NCBI GenBank assembly: GCA_964626965.1
Contig: CAZVHB010000001.1
Location: 62,001 to 126,000, forward strand
Direction of reading: 5' to 3'
Length of the DNA: 64,000 bases
From: CAZEPT01 sp964626965
GTDB lineage: Bacteria; Patescibacteriota; Minisyncoccia; Phycocordibacterales; UBA9973
In this document: in pieces, positions 23,668-32,400 of the stretch
Layout: every line of letters starts with the position of its first letter
Position numbering within the stretch: the first letter of the stretch is position 1
Notes under the pieces: generated by a model
Databases searched by the model: none
What the model saw: only the letters and a program-made list of their open reading frames with translations
Told to the model about the DNA's origin: nothing
Position numbers and translations under genes: made by a program

Positions 23668-25542
23668 TTAACGAATTGATTTAACAACCTTTCTTTTTTT
23701 CAGAGTTTTCATCATTGATTTGTGGTCAACTTTTTCAACTTGAGCGATAAGTTCACCGTATGAAGCAGTGATTCCTCCGGGCTGTACTTTGTAGTCTGTC
23801 GGTAGTGGATTTTCTGGGTTGGGTAACAAAAAATGTATTTGTGAAATACTAGAAGTTCCATTATTTCCAACTATCCCTACTAAAGGGTGTAGATGAGTGT
23901 TCATAATACAAGCGCACTTCACTTTGGTGAATGTTTTCAGTACTTCGTATGCTTGATGGGTACCAGACTCTACACCTGTGCCACTGAATGGTTCATCAAA
24001 AAGTACTACACTGTACTTGGTCATCTCTTCGATAATTTGATGCAAACGATGCAGCTCACTTTGATATCTAGACAAATTTACCCCAATGTCGTCACTTTCA
24101 ACATAATGACAGAATATTCCATCTTTGATGGCCATTGTTGCTGAACTCGCGAATACAGGTAATCCTGCTTGTGCGAGCATCTGATTGATGGCATACATAT
24201 TTGTATAACCTGTTTTTCCACCAGTGTTTGCTCCAGTAATAAGGAATCCTGTAGTTGTTTCATCTAACAGGAAATCATTAGGAATAGATACGCCGGCACC
24301 TTTTTGGAAGAATAACGGGTTCAAGCCTTCTTTGATATCTGTCAGCATTGATTCCATCGGTTTCATTTTTGGCATAACCCATTTTCCTTTATGTGCATGG
24401 TAGAAGTTTACTATAGCAGCCATTAACACTAATTCATCTAAACAAGAAAATAAATTTCTGAATTCGTTTCTGTACGAATAGATGAATTTTCGGGAACCAA
24501 CGAACAAATGCTCGTTCTTCTTAGAATTAAGCCTGTCTAATGAATCAGTATTTTTTATTGGGTTATGGCCTGTGTTTTTTATTCCGTTAACCCAATTAAA
24601 GTCGCCTCCGCCATGTACTTTACTGTCTTTTACGAAGACATAGGAAAGTTTTTTTGTTCTACCATTATTTACTTTTACCAGAGCGTGGGTACTTCCTGTG
24701 TCAGCATTAATGATTAGCTCAAAATTCATAATGATTTTCTGTTCCTTTTTTAAAGGTACTAACAATTTTGCATCATTATTAAGTGCTTTCAAAATTAATC
24801 TTTGCCAATCGCGGTAGTGTAGCGTGCTTGCTTCTTGTTCTACATTAATGTCATCTATAGTAAATTTTCTTTTTGTTTTTCTGATATTGATCGATCCTCC
24901 CATGCGGTTAAACATTGGTACTGAGGTACTGCCGGAAACGAAATTCAAAACAAACTGTTCAGATGAAATTTTGTAGGATTTCTGGTCTTTGTAGTAGTCG
25001 CGATCAAGGGAAATACTCAATGTTGTCTTAATACTATACTTAGAATATTTCTTACTGTTGGCAACCAGTTGTTCCATTTGCTTAAACCAGGACAGTTGGG
25101 TGTATTCGGAAATTATTTTTCTGAAAGGAGCGTAGATTGGTTTTTTTGCGATAAGTTTGGAGAGGCCATTTAAATAGTTTACTGTGTCCAGAACTATTAC
25201 GTCATTCTTTGATGAATATTCATCGTCGTCATCCCTTCTTCGTGACTCAAGATCGGGGTATCCATGGCTCAGAAGGAAGTTAATAAGCGGAGTGTCTTCT
25301 ATCATATGGGCAAACAATTTTTGACTTCTCTGTATTGCTCCAAGATCTGTTTCCATGTTTGAAAAAAACTTTTCAAGTATCTGCTCATGGATTTTTCGTC
25401 CTTCATACTCATCTCGGCCAAGTTTACCTTTTTTGTAGGCCAGGTTAAGGATTTGTTTTATAAGTTCAGCGAGGCCAAACTTGTTGTAGCGCATTCCTAA
25501 GTGGGGAGCTACTTTCTGAATAAAGGCGTTTACTTTTTTCAT
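23668..25542 (-). CDS. MutS-family ATPase (MutS-like, not canonical MutS1/MutS2)
   Basis: A 624-residue protein whose last 200 residues are a MutS ATPase: Walker A GANTGGKTG near residue 435, Walker B VVLFDEPFSGTG, and the trailing MNTHLHPL with the switch histidine. The first 400 residues lack the mismatch-recognition domain of MutS1 and the Smr domain of MutS2. They include an acidic stretch (RRRDDDDEYSS) and beta-rich parts I cannot place. Similar MutS-like proteins are found scattered in bacteria with no known role. The gene has a classical promoter, a leader of about 100 bases and an inverted repeat, unlike its neighbours. Confidence 0.8.
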   Translation of the reverse strand: MKKVNAFIQKVAPHLGMRYNKFGLAELIKQILNLAYKKGKLGRDEYEGRKIHEQILEKFFSNMETDLGAIQRSQKLFAHMIEDTPLINFLLSHGYPDLESRRRDDDDEYSSKNDVIVLDTVNYLNGLSKLIAKKPIYAPFRKIISEYTQLSWFKQMEQLVANSKKYSKYSIKTTLSISLDRDYYKDQKSYKISSEQFVLNFVSGSTSVPMFNRMGGSINIRKTKRKFTIDDINVEQEASTLHYRDWQRLILKALNNDAKLLVPLKKEQKIIMNFELIINADTGSTHALVKVNNGRTKKLSYVFVKDSKVHGGGDFNWVNGIKNTGHNPIKNTDSLDRLNSKKNEHLFVGSRKFIYSYRNEFRNLFSCLDELVLMAAIVNFYHAHKGKWVMPKMKPMESMLTDIKEGLNPLFFQKGAGVSIPNDFLLDETTTGFLITGANTGGKTGYTNMYAINQMLAQAGLPVFASSATMAIKDGIFCHYVESDDIGVNLSRYQSELHRLHQIIEEMTKYSVVLFDEPFSGTGVESGTHQAYEVLKTFTKVKCACIMNTHLHPLVGIVGNNGTSSISQIHFLLPNPENPLPTDYKVQPGGITASYGELIAQVEKVDHKSMMKTLKKRKVVKSIR

Positions 25543-25567
25543 TTGTTAAAATTTTTTGTGAAATAAA

Positions 25568-25617
25568 ATTGTTTAATTTACATGAGCTCAAAATAAGCGC
25601 ATGTTTAATTAAACAAT
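25568..25617. promoter_or_regulatory. Inverted repeat in the leader of the MutS-like gene
   Basis: Arms 25568-25584 and 25600-25617 (ATTGTTTAATTTACATG against its near-complement) lie between the promoter and the ATG at 25542. It could be an operator or an RNA hairpin. Confidence 0.55.
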
Positions 25618-25650
25618 CTTAGGTCTTTTTTAAAGATCTTCTTGGATTTG

Positions 25651-25679
25651 TTTATATCATAAGACTGTACGAAAGTCAA
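25651..25679 (-). promoter_or_regulatory. Promoter of the MutS-like gene
   Basis: Minus strand TTGACT (25674-25679), 17 bases, TATAAA (25651-25656). Leader of about 100 bases. Confidence 0.65.
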
Positions 25680-25754
25680 ATAGAATGTGGTGGTTTTTTA
25701 GAGAGGTTCTCAAGTGTGTTGAAGCCTCTATTTGATTTATTTTCCGAAATAAGG

Positions 25755-25760
25755 TAGTAT
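25755..25760 (+). promoter_or_regulatory. -10 box of rpsP
   Basis: TAGTAT 8 bases before ATG 25769. Confidence 0.4.
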
Positions 25761-25768
25761 GGTTCTAT

Positions 25769-26074
25769 ATGTTAAAGATAAGACTACAAAGAACAGGAAG
25801 AAAAAACGACCCATCATTTCGTATTGTTTTGACTGATTCAAAAACAGCAGTTAAGAAATCTGGTTCATTTACCAAAGTACTCGGCTCAATGGAAGCAAAA
25901 AGTGGTAAAGTAATGGTGGACGGCGACGCAGTTAAGAAAGCAATTGCACAAGGTGCACAAGTATCAGAGCGAGTTCACAACATTTTAGTGACTGAGAAAG
26001 TAATCGAAGGTACAAAGAAAAATGTTCTTCCACTCAAAAGTAAAACATCAAAGAAAAAAGATTTGAAAAAATAA
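25769..26074 (+). CDS. rpsP: 30S ribosomal protein S16
   Basis: Small-subunit protein S16, which binds early in 30S assembly. The 101-residue protein opens with MLKIRLQRTGRKNDPSFRIV, the family signature, and has a lysine-rich tail. The usual residues YDP / LG region appears as VLGSMEAKSGKV. It is followed by a terminator and then by khpA and trmD, a shortened version of the common rpsP-khpA-rimM-trmD-rplS cluster. Confidence 0.93.
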   Translation: MLKIRLQRTGRKNDPSFRIVLTDSKTAVKKSGSFTKVLGSMEAKSGKVMVDGDAVKKAIAQGAQVSERVHNILVTEKVIEGTKKNVLPLKSKTSKKKDLKK

Positions 26075-26083
26075 TTTTTACAA

Positions 26084-26110
26084 ACATACCCGAAAGGGTA
26101 TTTTGTTTTC
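26084..26110 (+). terminator. Terminator after rpsP
   Basis: ATACCC-GAAA-GGGTAT hairpin followed by TTTTGTTTT. Confidence 0.8.
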
Positions 26111-26142
26111 CACAATACTGTGTGTTTCTATTTATTTTTTAA

Positions 26143-26170
26143 TTGACTCTTTTCTTAACTTCGCTATACT
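26143..26170 (+). promoter_or_regulatory. Promoter of khpA
   Basis: TTGACT (26143-26148), 16 bases, TATACT (26165-26170); leader of about 43 bases. Confidence 0.65.
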
Positions 26171-26220
26171 GTATTCAAGCAGTAACACAGTCGAAGCTGC
26201 TCTAACCGAGAACGAATAAA

Positions 26221-26526
26221 ATGCATAACGATCAAGCATTTCTTGAGTACGTAGTAAAGGCACTCGTTGACAATCCAAATGATGTAAAAATCGAACGGAA
26301 TGTTGATGAAATGGGCGTCCTTATTACACTCACTGTAAACCCAAATGATATGGGTAAGATAATTGGCCGCATGGGTAATACTGCGAAAGCAATTCGAACC
26401 CTCCTTCGTGTCATTGGAATGAAAAACAATGCGCGAATCAATCTCAAGATCAACGAACCAGAAGGTATGAAAACTGCCTCAAGTGTATCAGTTGATGCTG
26501 CGATGGAAGATTTGAAAAATATTTAA
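26221..26526 (+). CDS. khpA: KH-domain RNA-binding protein
   Basis: A 101-residue single KH domain with the GxxG loop in KIIGRMGNTAKAIR. KhpA proteins bind RNA, often with KhpB, and affect cell division and small-RNA action in Gram-positive bacteria. The start (ATG 26221) is preceded by a leader with no clear Shine-Dalgarno site. The C-terminal 20 residues (SVSVDAAMEDLKNI) extend slightly past the usual domain. Position between rpsP and trmD is the conserved one. Confidence 0.88.
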   Translation: MHNDQAFLEYVVKALVDNPNDVKIERNVDEMGVLITLTVNPNDMGKIIGRMGNTAKAIRTLLRVIGMKNNARINLKINEPEGMKTASSVSVDAAMEDLKNI

Positions 26527-26568
26527 ATATAATACAGAATCAGAAGCTGTACTATATCAATCGGTAAC

Positions 26569-26598
26569 AAAAAACTCACCACTTTCGGTGAGTTTTTT
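26569..26598 (+). terminator. Terminator after khpA
   Basis: Perfect 12-bp stem (26569-26580 with 26587-26598) ending in T6. Confidence 0.88.
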
Positions 26599-26627
26599 GT
26601 ATGCTTTATAGAAAGGTGTAAATGCGA

Positions 26628-26633
26628 TATACT
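26628..26633 (+). promoter_or_regulatory. -10 promoter of trmD (leaderless)
   Basis: TATACT 6 bases before ATG 26640; this favours 26640 over the in-frame start at 26622. Confidence 0.6.
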
Positions 26634-26639
26634 GCGAAC

Positions 26640-27344
26640 ATGATTCGTTTTCACGTAGTGACGCTATTTCCAAATATCTGTGAGCCGTACTTGTCTGACT
26701 CTATTGTCGGGCGGGCAATCAAAGAGAAAAAAATCTCTGTGTCTTTTTATAATCCTCGTGAATTCGTAAAAGGAAAATATCGAAAAGTCTGGCCTGATGG
26801 AAATGTACAAAAGATTGTTGATGATAGGCCGTATGGCGGGGGTCCGGGGATGGTGATTCGTGCTGAACCAGTGCTCGACTGTGTAGATTCAATTCTCAAG
26901 AAAATAGAAAAAAGAAAACCAACAAAAAAAGAAACAACAAAACCAAAAACTAAGATCATTTTACTCGGTCCACATGGTACGCTCTTTAACACCGTGTATG
27001 CAAAAAATGCGACTAAAAAATATACCGACATTATTATTCTCTCTGGACGTTATGAGGGAATCGATGTGCGTGTAAAAAATATACTCAAAGCGGAAGAAGT
27101 CTCAATCGGCGACTATGTGCTTACTGGTGGGGAATTGCCAGCACTCGTGATGATCGACTGTATGTCTCGGCAAGTAGAAGGAGTACTTGGTAATTTTGAC
27201 TCTCGTGAGGAAGAACGTGTTTCTTCGAATGAATTTTACACCAGACCAGAAGTGCTAGAGTATAAAGGTAAAAAATACAAAGTACCAGAGGTATTTGTGT
27301 CTGGAAATCACAAAAAAATAGAGGAAAGGAAAAAAAATTCCTAA
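26640..27344 (+). CDS. trmD: tRNA (guanine-N1-)-methyltransferase
   Basis: SAM-dependent SPOUT methyltransferase that makes m1G37 in tRNAs and so guards the reading frame. The 234-residue protein shows DDRPYGGGPGMV near the start, GRYEGIDVRV in the trefoil knot, and SIGDYVLTGGELPALVMID, which carries the catalytic Asp. A lysine-rich insertion (about residues 90-105, KKIEKRKPTKKETTKPK) precedes the knot, and the usual SPQG reads GPHG. The rimM and rplS genes that commonly flank trmD are not here. Confidence 0.93.
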   Translation: MIRFHVVTLFPNICEPYLSDSIVGRAIKEKKISVSFYNPREFVKGKYRKVWPDGNVQKIVDDRPYGGGPGMVIRAEPVLDCVDSILKKIEKRKPTKKETTKPKTKIILLGPHGTLFNTVYAKNATKKYTDIIILSGRYEGIDVRVKNILKAEEVSIGDYVLTGGELPALVMIDCMSRQVEGVLGNFDSREEERVSSNEFYTRPEVLEYKGKKYKVPEVFVSGNHKKIEERKKNS

Positions 27345-27366
27345 TATCCAATTTCTCATTTCTAAT

Positions 27367-27417
27367 AAAATACAAAACAGCGGGGCGCCCGAAGGACGCT
27401 CCGCTGCTTTGTATTTT
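27367..27417 (+). terminator. GC-rich terminator after trmD
   Basis: Imperfect long stem (AAAATACAAA / TTTGTATTTT with CAGCGGGGCGCCC inside) ending in T4; same style as the hairpins at 347 and 5462. Confidence 0.8.
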
Positions 27418-27477
27418 ACCTTTCTGTTCAATCTTTAAATTTTGGATATTGATTATTTAGATAGACCATAGTAGTAT

Positions 27478-27705
27478 GTGGTTAAGTCAATTCACACTAA
27501 AGAGTACGTCTGTTTTGTTGATCGATTGTGTAAAGCTCGACAAGAAACAGGATTGACTCAAGTGTAAGTCGCTAGGGAACTCAAACATCCACAATTCATA
27601 TTTCTAATGTGGAATCAGGTCAGCAAAGGGTTGATGTTGTCGAACTTCAAGTTTTTGCAAAACTTTATAAGAAAGATATTAACTATTTTTTTAAAATAAA
27701 TAAAA
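27478..27705 (+). pseudogene. XRE-family helix-turn-helix regulator, broken
   Basis: Reading from GTG 27478 gives IHTKEYVCFVDRLCKARQ then TGLTQV, an in-frame TAA (27565-27567), then VARELKHPQ. After a one-base shift near 27592 the frame continues as ISNVESGQQRVDVVEL and FAKLYKKDINYFF. Joined, these match the helix-turn-helix of small XRE regulators end to end. One stop and one frameshift make it a decayed gene, unless draft-sequence errors explain both. It sits directly before the zinc-ribbon membrane gene. Confidence 0.7.
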
Positions 27706-27706
27706 C

Positions 27707-28753
27707 ATGTTTTGTAAAAAATGCGGATTTAAATTAAGTGTGGAACAGAAATTTTGTGGTCAATGCGGAGATTCTTTTTCAAATAGAAAGGTAGATAAAA
27801 TTCAGGATGTTGAGGTTGTATTAAAAAAATTAAACAAAAGAAAAAATATTTATTTAATCGCCCCAGTAGTTTCTTTTTTTGTTATTTTAAGTTTGTATGG
27901 AGTAGTCTATTTTGTTGGAAGAACACTAGGTGTGAGTAATCAAAGTAGCACACTACTTAGCGTTCTTAATATGTTAATCCCTATATTTCTAGCATTGTTG
28001 GTTCTTTTTATTCCAGTAGGAATTGTACTCGGATTAAATATCGGACGTAAAATGCGTAAAATAAAAAATACTGATGAGTACGATGAGCGATCTGGTGAAG
28101 GTGAGAACTCAATTATTCCAGAGGAGATTAAAGGTTGGAGTTGGGGTGCCATGGGGTTAACATGGATCTGGGGACTTTCGCATGGAGTTTATCGTTCTCT
28201 ATTGGTTTTTGTACCGATATTTAATATTGTGTATATTTTTATTTTAGGAGCTAAAGGAAGAGAGTGGGCTTGGAGAAGTGGAAAATATAAAGATGTTGAA
28301 GAATTTAGAGAATCTCAAAAAGTGTGGGATATTGTCGGTGCTCTTTTAATTGGTGCTATAATTATTTTCTCTGTGATGGGGTTTTCCTCTGGTGAGAGAG
28401 AAACCTCTGTAAGTCAGGATGATAATGCTTCAAAAGCATCTTTAATAGCAGAAATAGTTGAACAAGTAAAAGCTGATACAATACTTCCAAGTAAAATGGA
28501 TGATGTTACCACCCTTATCGATGTAACAGCTGAACCTACTGCTATCCGATATTATTATCACCTTACAGGTATAGACTCCACTGAATTTAGCAATGATTTA
28601 TTAAAGAGTCTTTTATTAGATGGTGTCTGTGGTGACGAAGCTATAAAGAATCTCTTAAATAAGGACATTAATGTTGAGTACTCGTATTTAGATGTAGATA
28701 CAGAAAAAAATTACTTTACTTACTTTAGTAAGCAAGATTGTTCTTTAAATTAA
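27707..28753 (+). CDS. Zinc-ribbon membrane protein
   Basis: A 348-residue protein opening with a zinc ribbon, CKKCGFKLSVEQKFCGQCG, followed by two membrane spans (about 50-72 and 82-108), a cytoplasmic loop and two more hydrophobic stretches (about 160-185, 215-232). The C-terminal 110 residues look like a soluble extracytoplasmic domain with two cysteines. Residues GWSWGAMGLTWIWGLSHG resemble short membrane domains seen in other zinc-ribbon proteins of unknown role. It is followed after one base by another zinc-ribbon membrane gene, so they are a pair. Confidence 0.65.
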   Translation: MFCKKCGFKLSVEQKFCGQCGDSFSNRKVDKIQDVEVVLKKLNKRKNIYLIAPVVSFFVILSLYGVVYFVGRTLGVSNQSSTLLSVLNMLIPIFLALLVLFIPVGIVLGLNIGRKMRKIKNTDEYDERSGEGENSIIPEEIKGWSWGAMGLTWIWGLSHGVYRSLLVFVPIFNIVYIFILGAKGREWAWRSGKYKDVEEFRESQKVWDIVGALLIGAIIIFSVMGFSSGERETSVSQDDNASKASLIAEIVEQVKADTILPSKMDDVTTLIDVTAEPTAIRYYYHLTGIDSTEFSNDLLKSLLLDGVCGDEAIKNLLNKDINVEYSYLDVDTEKNYFTYFSKQDCSLN

Positions 28754-28754
28754 T

Positions 28755-29168
28755 ATGTATTGTACTGAATGTGGAAGGAAAATAGAAGATAATAATAAAT
28801 TTTGTACTAATTGTGGACATGCTTATTTTCATTTAGTAGATCAAAATTCTGATCGTCAGACAAATTTAACATCTACCAATCAAGAAAAATGGTGGTATCG
28901 ATTACTCAAGGTTATTTACATATTTATCTATTTGCAAATCTTATGGATTGTGCCCGTGGTGTGGTCAGAAAATAGTTCTACTTATGTTAGTGGTGGTAAT
29001 TACTCTTATTATGGTCATTATGAAGATACTTTCGGTGCAGCATTTGGGTACTCGCTTCTCACAATTGTAATTTTTGTTGTGATATTACGTTTAGTTAAAA
29101 TCTCTGTGCAGTATATTATATTAGGTTATAGACCAAAATGGAAAAAAGAATTTAAAATTTTTTTCTAA
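28755..29168 (+). CDS. Small zinc-ribbon membrane protein
   Basis: A 137-residue protein with the N-terminal zinc ribbon CTECGRKIEDNNKFCTNCG and two membrane spans (about 50-70 and 95-120). The loop between them is rich in Tyr, Gly and Ser. Function unknown. It starts one base after the larger zinc-ribbon protein gene and is surely co-transcribed with it. Both ribbons are of the same CxxC-x(n)-CxxC type, so the second may be a shortened partner or paralogue. Confidence 0.62.
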   Translation: MYCTECGRKIEDNNKFCTNCGHAYFHLVDQNSDRQTNLTSTNQEKWWYRLLKVIYIFIYLQILWIVPVVWSENSSTYVSGGNYSYYGHYEDTFGAAFGYSLLTIVIFVVILRLVKISVQYIILGYRPKWKKEFKIFF

Positions 29169-29261
29169 TGTTTTCTTGGGCTTGGTGTGGCGAAAGAGTT
29201 CAGTGTGTCTTGATGTTTTTTGGTTCTTTTTTGCATCCAAGGTAAAAAAGAATAAAGAAAG

Positions 29262-29290
29262 TTGACTTTTTTTCTTAAATACGGTATGTT
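29262..29290 (+). promoter_or_regulatory. Promoter of the rpoB-rpoC-dnaG-rpoD operon
   Basis: TTGACT (29262-29267), 17 bases, TATGTT (29285-29290). It gives a leader of about 180 bases, the longest in the window. Confidence 0.7.
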
Positions 29291-29396
29291 TACTGTACTA
29301 GAGCTTTGATTGAGTTATTGTAAGCTGCTTTGGTTTTATAAGCCTTTGTTTTTCTCATTGCCACACAATAATACCCAAAAATAAAGATATTTTAAT

Positions 29397-29424
29397 AGCC
29401 AAAGATTGTCCGTCTTGGCTTTTT
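29397..29424 (+). promoter_or_regulatory. Possible attenuator hairpin in the rpoB leader
   Basis: AGCCAA(A)GA pairs with TCTTGGCT and is followed by a T-run, 53 bases before the rpoB ATG. It looks like an intrinsic terminator inside the leader. Confidence 0.5.
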
Positions 29425-29476
29425 GCTGTTTTATTGCGTCGCACAGAGAAATACATAATACAAGAGAGATTATTAT

Positions 29477-32400
29477 ATGCATCATGTGTCCAAAGAGAAA
29501 AAGTACTTCTCGAAATATAAAACACCGCTTGCACCACTTCCTAACTTGCTCGAGAACCAACTCGAGAGTTTCGACTGGTTCGTGCGTGAAGGGTTGAAGG
29601 AAGTGTTTAAGGAATTTTCACCAATTAGTGACTATTCTTCTAAAAAGTTTGAACTTTCATTTAGTTCATTTGTGCTCTCTGAGCCAAAGTATGACGAACG
29701 ATTTGCGAAAGCAAATAAAGTAACCTACGATGGTCAGCTTAAGGCTCGTGTGAAACTCGTCAATAAAATAATCGGCGAAACAAAAGAACAAGAAATCTTT
29801 CTTGTTGATTTGCCGTTGATGACTGCTCACGGAACATTTATTATCAACGGAGTAGAACGTGTTATGGTTCCACAACTTGCACGGTCTTTTGGTATTTTCT
29901 TTACTCAAGAAGATATTAAAGACAAGCGTTACTTTGGTGGAAAAATCATCCCTGCACGTGGTGTCTGGATCGAACTTGAAACCGATACTGATAATGGAAT
30001 CTATGTACGTGTAGACAAGAAGAGAAAATTCTCAATCATTTCTCTTCTTCGTGTGATGGGTCTTGAAACCAACGAACAAATCGAAAAAGCATTTAAAGGC
30101 AGTGAATACTTGGAGCAAATTAAGGCATCTATCGAAAAAGATACAGCAAAAGACGTCAATGGAAGTGCTATCGAAATCTACAAGAGACTCCGTGACGGTG
30201 ACCTTGCAACTGCGCAAAATGCACGTGAATTCCTCACGGCTATTTTGTCATCTGAACGATATGACCTTTCTCCTATTGGACGTTTCCGTTTCAATCAACG
30301 TTTCAACAAATCTCTCGACAAAACTGAACTCGATCGAAGAACTCTCTCTATCGACGATATCGTTACTATGGTGAACCATATCTACGATTTAAATACAAAA
30401 CCAGAACTCAAAGCAGATGATATTGATCACCTCGGACAACGACGTGTGCGTTTTGTCGGAGAACTCCTCCAACAAAAAATGCGTGTTGGTATGACACAGA
30501 TCAAAAGAAATGTGCAAGATCGTATGTCAACGATGGACACAATGACAACGATGCCGATCAACGTGATCAACCAACGACCACTTCAGGCTCGTGTGAAAGA
30601 ATTTTTCACTACAAACCAACTCTCTCAATTCATGAACCAAGAAAACATCTTGGCTGAAATTGAAAACCTCCGTATTCTCTCAGCGCTTGGACCAGGTGGA
30701 CTTACTCGTGAACGAGCAGGTCTTGAAGTTCGTGACGTGCACACATCTCACTATGGACGTGTATGTCCTATCCATACTCCAGAAGGACCAAACATTGGTC
30801 TTATCTTGCACATGTCTTCATATGCAAAGGTAAATGAATATGGAATTATCGAAACACCATACGCTAAAGTAGAAAAAGGACGCATCACTGGTGAAGTGCT
30901 TTACTTGAACGCACTTGAAGAAGAAAAATACAGTATTGCTCATGCGCTTACTCCATACGACAGTAAAGGAAATATTCTTGTAGAACAAGTAGAAGCTCGT
31001 ATCCACACAGAACCAGGACTTATCGAAAAATCAAAAATCGACTTTATTGATGTTGCTCCAAACCAAGCATTTTCTATTGCGACTTCTATGATTCCATTCT
31101 TGGAACATGATGATGCGAACCGTGCACTCATGGGATCAAACATGCAAAAGCAAGCAACTCCTTGTATTATTCCAGACGTTCCACTCGTGGCGACTGGTAT
31201 GGAAGCGATGGCGGCAAAAGATTCAGGACGACTTCCGCTCGCAACATGCGATGGCACCGTTACTGAAGTTGATGCAAAACATATCACTATTGAAGATGAC
31301 AAAGGGAAGAAGCATACACAAGAGCTTGTGAACTTTGAACGAACAAATAACTTTACTTCTTTCCACCAACGACCACTTGTTTCTCTCGGTGAAAAAGTTA
31401 AGAAAGGACAAGTTATCGGAGATACATCATCTTCTCAAGAAGGACAAATCGCGCTTGGTCAAAACGTACTCGTAGCATTTATGCCATGGAACGGTGCAAA
31501 CTTTGAAGATGCGATTATTCTTTCAGAAAGACTCGTGAAGAACAGTAAATTCTCATCTATGTATATAGAAGAATTTGTCTGTCTCGTTCGTGATACAAAA
31601 CTTGGGCCAGAACTCACAACTCGTGATATTCCAAATATCGGAGAAGGAAAACTCAAAGATCTTGATGAAGACGGTATTATCCGTGTTGGTGCTGAAGTTC
31701 GAGAAAACGATATCCTCGTTGGAAAAATTACACCAAAAGGAGAAACAGAACTTACTCCAGAAGAAAAACTCCTCCGCTCTATCTTTGCTGAAAAAGCACG
31801 TGATGTAAAAGATACATCACTTCGTGTTGAACATGGAAAGAAAGGACGTGTCATTAATGTGAAAGTATTTTCACGAGAACTCGGTCACTCACTTGAAAGT
31901 GGAATCATCAAAAAAATTGTTATTGAAGTTGCACAACTTCGAAATATCTCAGTTGGAGATAAATTAGCTGGACGTCACGGAAACAAAGGTGTTATCTCAA
32001 CAATCCTTCCAGAAGAAGATATGCCATATACAGTAGACGGAAAACCGGTTGATATTATTTTGACACCACTCGGTGTGCCATCACGTATGAACCTCGGACA
32101 GATTCTTGAAATGCACTTAGGGCTCGCTGCTGATACTCTCGGGTACCAAGCTGTTGTTCCTGCATTTTGTGGAGCAGGCGAAGAAGAAATTCGTGAAGAA
32201 TTGAAAAAAGCAGGTATTCCAGAAAACGGACGTATTGCACTCTACGATGGACGAACTGGAGACAAATTTGACCAAGATATCGCAGTCGGTATCATGCACG
32301 TGTTGAAACTTCACCACATGGTGGAAGACAAGATTCACATGCGTTCAATCGGTCCGTACTCTCTTATTACGCAACAACCACTCGGAGGTAAAGCTCAAGG

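Noticed and set aside
29653..31854. Several open frames antisense to rpoB and rpoC
   Set aside because: They follow the codon pattern of the polymerase genes on the other strand and have no start signals or recognisable protein features.
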